Shown in pieces: positions 10,056 to 11,594 of a DNA stretch of 11,594 nt. This DNA is from Actinomycetota bacterium (lineage in GTDB: Bacteria; Actinomycetota; Actinomycetes; Mycobacteriales; Mycobacteriaceae), in assembly GCA_005787665.1 (NCBI GenBank), contig SYAB01000191.1:1-11594 (forward strand), written 5' to 3'. The translations under genes and the position numbers were made by a program. Numbering within the stretch: the stretch's first letter is position 1; the number at the start of each line of letters is the position of its first letter. A model generated the notes under the pieces. It was given only the letters and a program-made list of their open reading frames with translations. It was not told where the DNA came from and ran no database searches.

Positions 10056-10922
10056 ATGAACATGCCCTATCCGCCACCGCCGCCGGCCGGCGCGCCCGCC
10101 TGCTACCGCCACCCGGATCGGCCGACCTACCTGAGTTGTACCCGCTGTGGCCGGCCGGTCTGCCCCGAGTGCATGCGCAGCGCGGCGGTCGGACATCAGT
10201 GCCTGGACTGTGTTCAGGCCGCGGCCGCGAGCGTGCCCGCGCCGAAGACGGCGTTCGGCGGTGTGGTCCGGACCGGGACGCCGGTCGTGACCTACGCCCT
10301 CATCGCGATCAACGTCGCCGCGTTCGTCGTGCAGACCATCTCGCCGGACCTTCTCGGCCGACTGGCGTTGTGGCCGCCCGCGGTTGCCGGTGGCGACTAC
10401 TACCGCCTGGTGACCTCTGCTTTCCTGCATTTCGGCATCCTGCATCTGCTGTTCAACATGTGGGCGCTCTATGTCGTCGGCCCCCCGCTGGAGGAGTGGC
10501 TGGGGCGGGTGCGCTACATCGCGCTCTACGGGCTCAGCGCGCTGGGCGGATCGGTGATGGTGTACCTGTTCTCCCCGCTCAACGCCTCCACCGTGGGCGC
10601 CTCCGGGGCCGTCTTCGGGCTGTTCGGCGCGACCTTCGTGGTGGCCCGGCGGCTCCAGCTGGACGTCCGGTGGGTGGTCACGCTGATCGTGATCAACCTG
10701 GTGCTCACCTTCTCGGTGCCCGGTATCAGCTGGCAGGGACACCTGGGCGGGCTGCTCACCGGCGGTGTGGTCGCCGGTGCGTACGTCTACGCGCCGCGGG
10801 CGCATCGCAATCTGGTGCAGGGCGGGGTCACGGTGGGGGTTCTGGCGTTGTTCGCCATCCTGGTCGCGTGGCGGACGTCCCAACTCGTCGCCCGGTTCGG
10901 GGCGATGCTCAGCAACCACTGA
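10056..10922 (+). CDS. Rhomboid intramembrane serine protease with N-terminal B-box zinc domain
   Basis: A 288-residue membrane protease. Residues 17-52 carry Cys/His pairs (C17, H19, C28, C31, C36, C39, H47, C49, C52) typical of a B-box-type zinc-binding domain, after a proline-rich start. From about residue 75 the rhomboid core follows: INVAAFVVQT in TM1, HLLFNMWALY (130-139) with the HxxxN element, GASGAVFGL with catalytic Ser183, and WQGHLGG with His229, forming the Ser-His dyad inside the membrane. A last helix at about 257-272 gives roughly seven membrane segments. Rhomboids cut transmembrane segments of client proteins; the client here is unknown. ATG 10056 follows AGGGG (10046-10050) by 5 nt. 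It is convergent with the secreted-protein gene. Similar B-box rhomboids are widespread in actinobacteria. Confidence 0.92.
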   Translation: MNMPYPPPPPAGAPACYRHPDRPTYLSCTRCGRPVCPECMRSAAVGHQCLDCVQAAAASVPAPKTAFGGVVRTGTPVVTYALIAINVAAFVVQTISPDLLGRLALWPPAVAGGDYYRLVTSAFLHFGILHLLFNMWALYVVGPPLEEWLGRVRYIALYGLSALGGSVMVYLFSPLNASTVGASGAVFGLFGATFVVARRLQLDVRWVVTLIVINLVLTFSVPGISWQGHLGGLLTGGVVAGAYVYAPRAHRNLVQGGVTVGVLALFAILVAWRTSQLVARFGAMLSNH

Positions 10923-10939
10923 GCGCCCGGCCGAGGCAC

Positions 10940-11404
10940 CTACAGGCGCGTCATGCTGAACGGGTAGGTGAAGGTGCCCGCGGGGGCGTTGTCGCAGCCG
11001 GTCGCGAACGAGGACTGCAGCGTTCCCCGCAGCGTGACCGCGTCCCAGGTATAGACATCGCGGGTGGGGATGACCGGGCCGTAGTAGACGTTGCCGCAAC
11101 GCAGCCCGTCGGGAACGTCGACGGTCATGGTGTAGGTCCCGCCCGCCTGGTAGGCCTTCGCGTACCACTGGAACGCCTTGGCGATCGGCATCGGGTTGGC
11201 CGAGACGTTGGCGCACTCGTCGATCGTGTCCGGCGGGTTGCACGAACTGAACGAGAAGATCCAGGTATGGAAGTCATACCGGCCCTCGATGATGGCGTTG
11301 TAATGGCCGATCTGCATACCGGCGTGCGCGGGCGGGGCCACAGCCAGCGCCGCCGCGGCGCCAACACACAGAGCGGGCACCAGAGCTAGCAGACGTCCGT
11401 GCAC
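10940..11404 (-). CDS. Secreted cysteine-containing hypothetical protein
   Basis: A 154-residue exported protein. Residues 1-28 form a Sec signal peptide: basic HGR, hydrophobic LLALVPALCVGAAAALAVA, and AHA as the cleavage site before Gly29. The mature part of about 126 residues is rich in aromatic and beta-type residues (GHYNAIIEGRYDFHTWIF) and has four cysteines (55, 64, 103, 137), probably two disulfides. It resembles small secreted mycobacterial proteins of unknown function; I cannot name a family. GTG 11404 was chosen because AGGAG lies 4 nt upstream and gives a clean signal peptide; an in-frame TTG at 11431 would add nine residues and overlap the putative -10 TAGATT (11435-11430). It ends 17 nt from the rhomboid stop, tail to tail. 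Confidence 0.8.
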   Translation of the reverse strand: MHGRLLALVPALCVGAAAALAVAPPAHAGMQIGHYNAIIEGRYDFHTWIFSFSSCNPPDTIDECANVSANPMPIAKAFQWYAKAYQAGGTYTMTVDVPDGLRCGNVYYGPVIPTRDVYTWDAVTLRGTLQSSFATGCDNAPAGTFTYPFSMTRL

Positions 11405-11507
11405 GGGGCTCCTCACTTCGCTGCTCTGCAATCTATGCGCTCCGTTCGCACCACCCGGGCGGAATCGTCGGAGATAGCATTACGACGATACGAGGACGGG
11501 AACACCT
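11405..11507. promoter_or_regulatory. Divergent promoter region before the secreted-protein and right-edge genes
   Basis: On the minus strand TAGATT (11435-11430) is a TANNNT -10 that would start the transcript about 18 nt before GTG 11404, leaving AGGAG in the leader. On the plus strand TAGCAT (11475-11480) is a -10 candidate about 27 nt before GTG 11508. Neither has a clear -35 box. Confidence 0.35.
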
Positions 11508-11594
11508 GTGCACACAGACGCGGCGGTGCCCACGCGACGGTCAGTGCCGCCCCTGCGGGCCGGCGTGGCCCTCGCAGCACTCGGGGTGGTGTTC
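11508..11594 (+). CDS. Start of an unidentified protein, possibly membrane-anchored (3' end outside window)
   Basis: From GTG 11508 the frame stays open to the window end, giving 29 residues: a short polar start with two arginines (TRRSVPPLRAG) followed by a hydrophobic run (VALAALGVVF). This looks like the first transmembrane helix or signal anchor of a membrane or exported protein. GAGGA (11492-11496) lies 11 nt upstream, rather far for a Shine-Dalgarno sequence; a second in-frame GTG at 11526 is possible. Too little is visible for a function. Confidence 0.45.
   Translation, partial: MHTDAAVPTRRSVPPLRAGVALAALGVVF

Noticed and set aside
9844..10077. 77-codon minus-strand frame in the gap before the rhomboid gene.
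   Set aside because: Arg-rich, no Shine-Dalgarno sequence, overlaps the rhomboid start, and the region is better explained by repeats and promoter elements.
10044..11243. 399-codon minus-strand frame opposite the rhomboid gene.
   Set aside because: Composition is rich in Gly, Arg, His and Asp with no fold signature; it is the mirror of a clear rhomboid gene and part of the secreted-protein gene.
1..11594. Mobile element, prophage or recent horizontal transfer suggested by WhiB, Xre and hydrolase genes together.
   Set aside because: No integrase, transposase, att-type repeat or tRNA is present, composition is uniform apart from short AT-rich control regions, and the order matches a conserved mycobacterial chromosomal block.

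Overview
The window looks like chromosomal DNA of a mycobacterium (Mycobacterium/Mycolicibacterium type). The whole stretch is GC-rich with G/C-biased third codon positions. Many genes start with GTG, several start directly behind a -10 box with no leader, and the gene content includes a WhiB protein, type VII secretion (ESX)-associated families, DUF4226-type proteins and a B-box rhomboid. No tRNA, rRNA, insertion sequence or CRISPR array was seen.

Layout. (1) 1-1412: a divergent pair, a cyclase/kynurenine-formamidase-like enzyme cut by the left edge (minus) and a phosphotransferase-fold kinase (plus), separated by 36 bp holding an imperfect palindrome and two possible leaderless promoters. 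(2) 1418-2165 (minus): a WhiB regulator followed by a small two-helix membrane protein, apparently translationally coupled. (3) 2294-6280 (plus): an Xre-type regulator, an NlpC/P60 cell-wall hydrolase, two DUF4226-like proteins, an EspC-like protein and a DUF2694-like protein. From memory, the order and sizes of (2)+(3) match M. tuberculosis Rv0022c (whiB5) to Rv0028, apart from the membrane gene. (4) 6263-9225 (minus): a tight operon of SAM methyltransferase, VOC protein, nitrobindin-like heme protein, serine beta-lactamase/esterase-family protein and a possible small proline-rich protein. (5) 9295-9717 (minus): a STAS anti-anti-sigma-like protein, then a regulatory-looking gene-free stretch. 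(6) 10056-10922 (plus): a rhomboid protease with an N-terminal zinc-binding B-box, convergent with a small secreted cysteine-containing protein (10940-11404, minus). (7) 11508-end: the start of an unidentified gene.

The most interesting part is 1418-6280. Three consecutive genes appear to carry diverged copies of one helical domain (DUF4226-like). The first is fused to a complete NlpC/P60 catalytic domain (Cys182-His228-His243). The third is fused to what looks like a degenerate NlpC/P60 domain without the catalytic cysteine. They are followed by an EspC-like small protein and diverge from a WhiB gene across an AT-rich, repeat-filled control region. A reasonable inference is a regulated module of ESX-linked cell-wall enzymes plus a pseudoenzyme, probably controlled by the two-HTH Xre protein and WhiB. 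Several of its genes look leaderless, and the regulator itself seems to be entered through a 6-codon leaderless upstream ORF.
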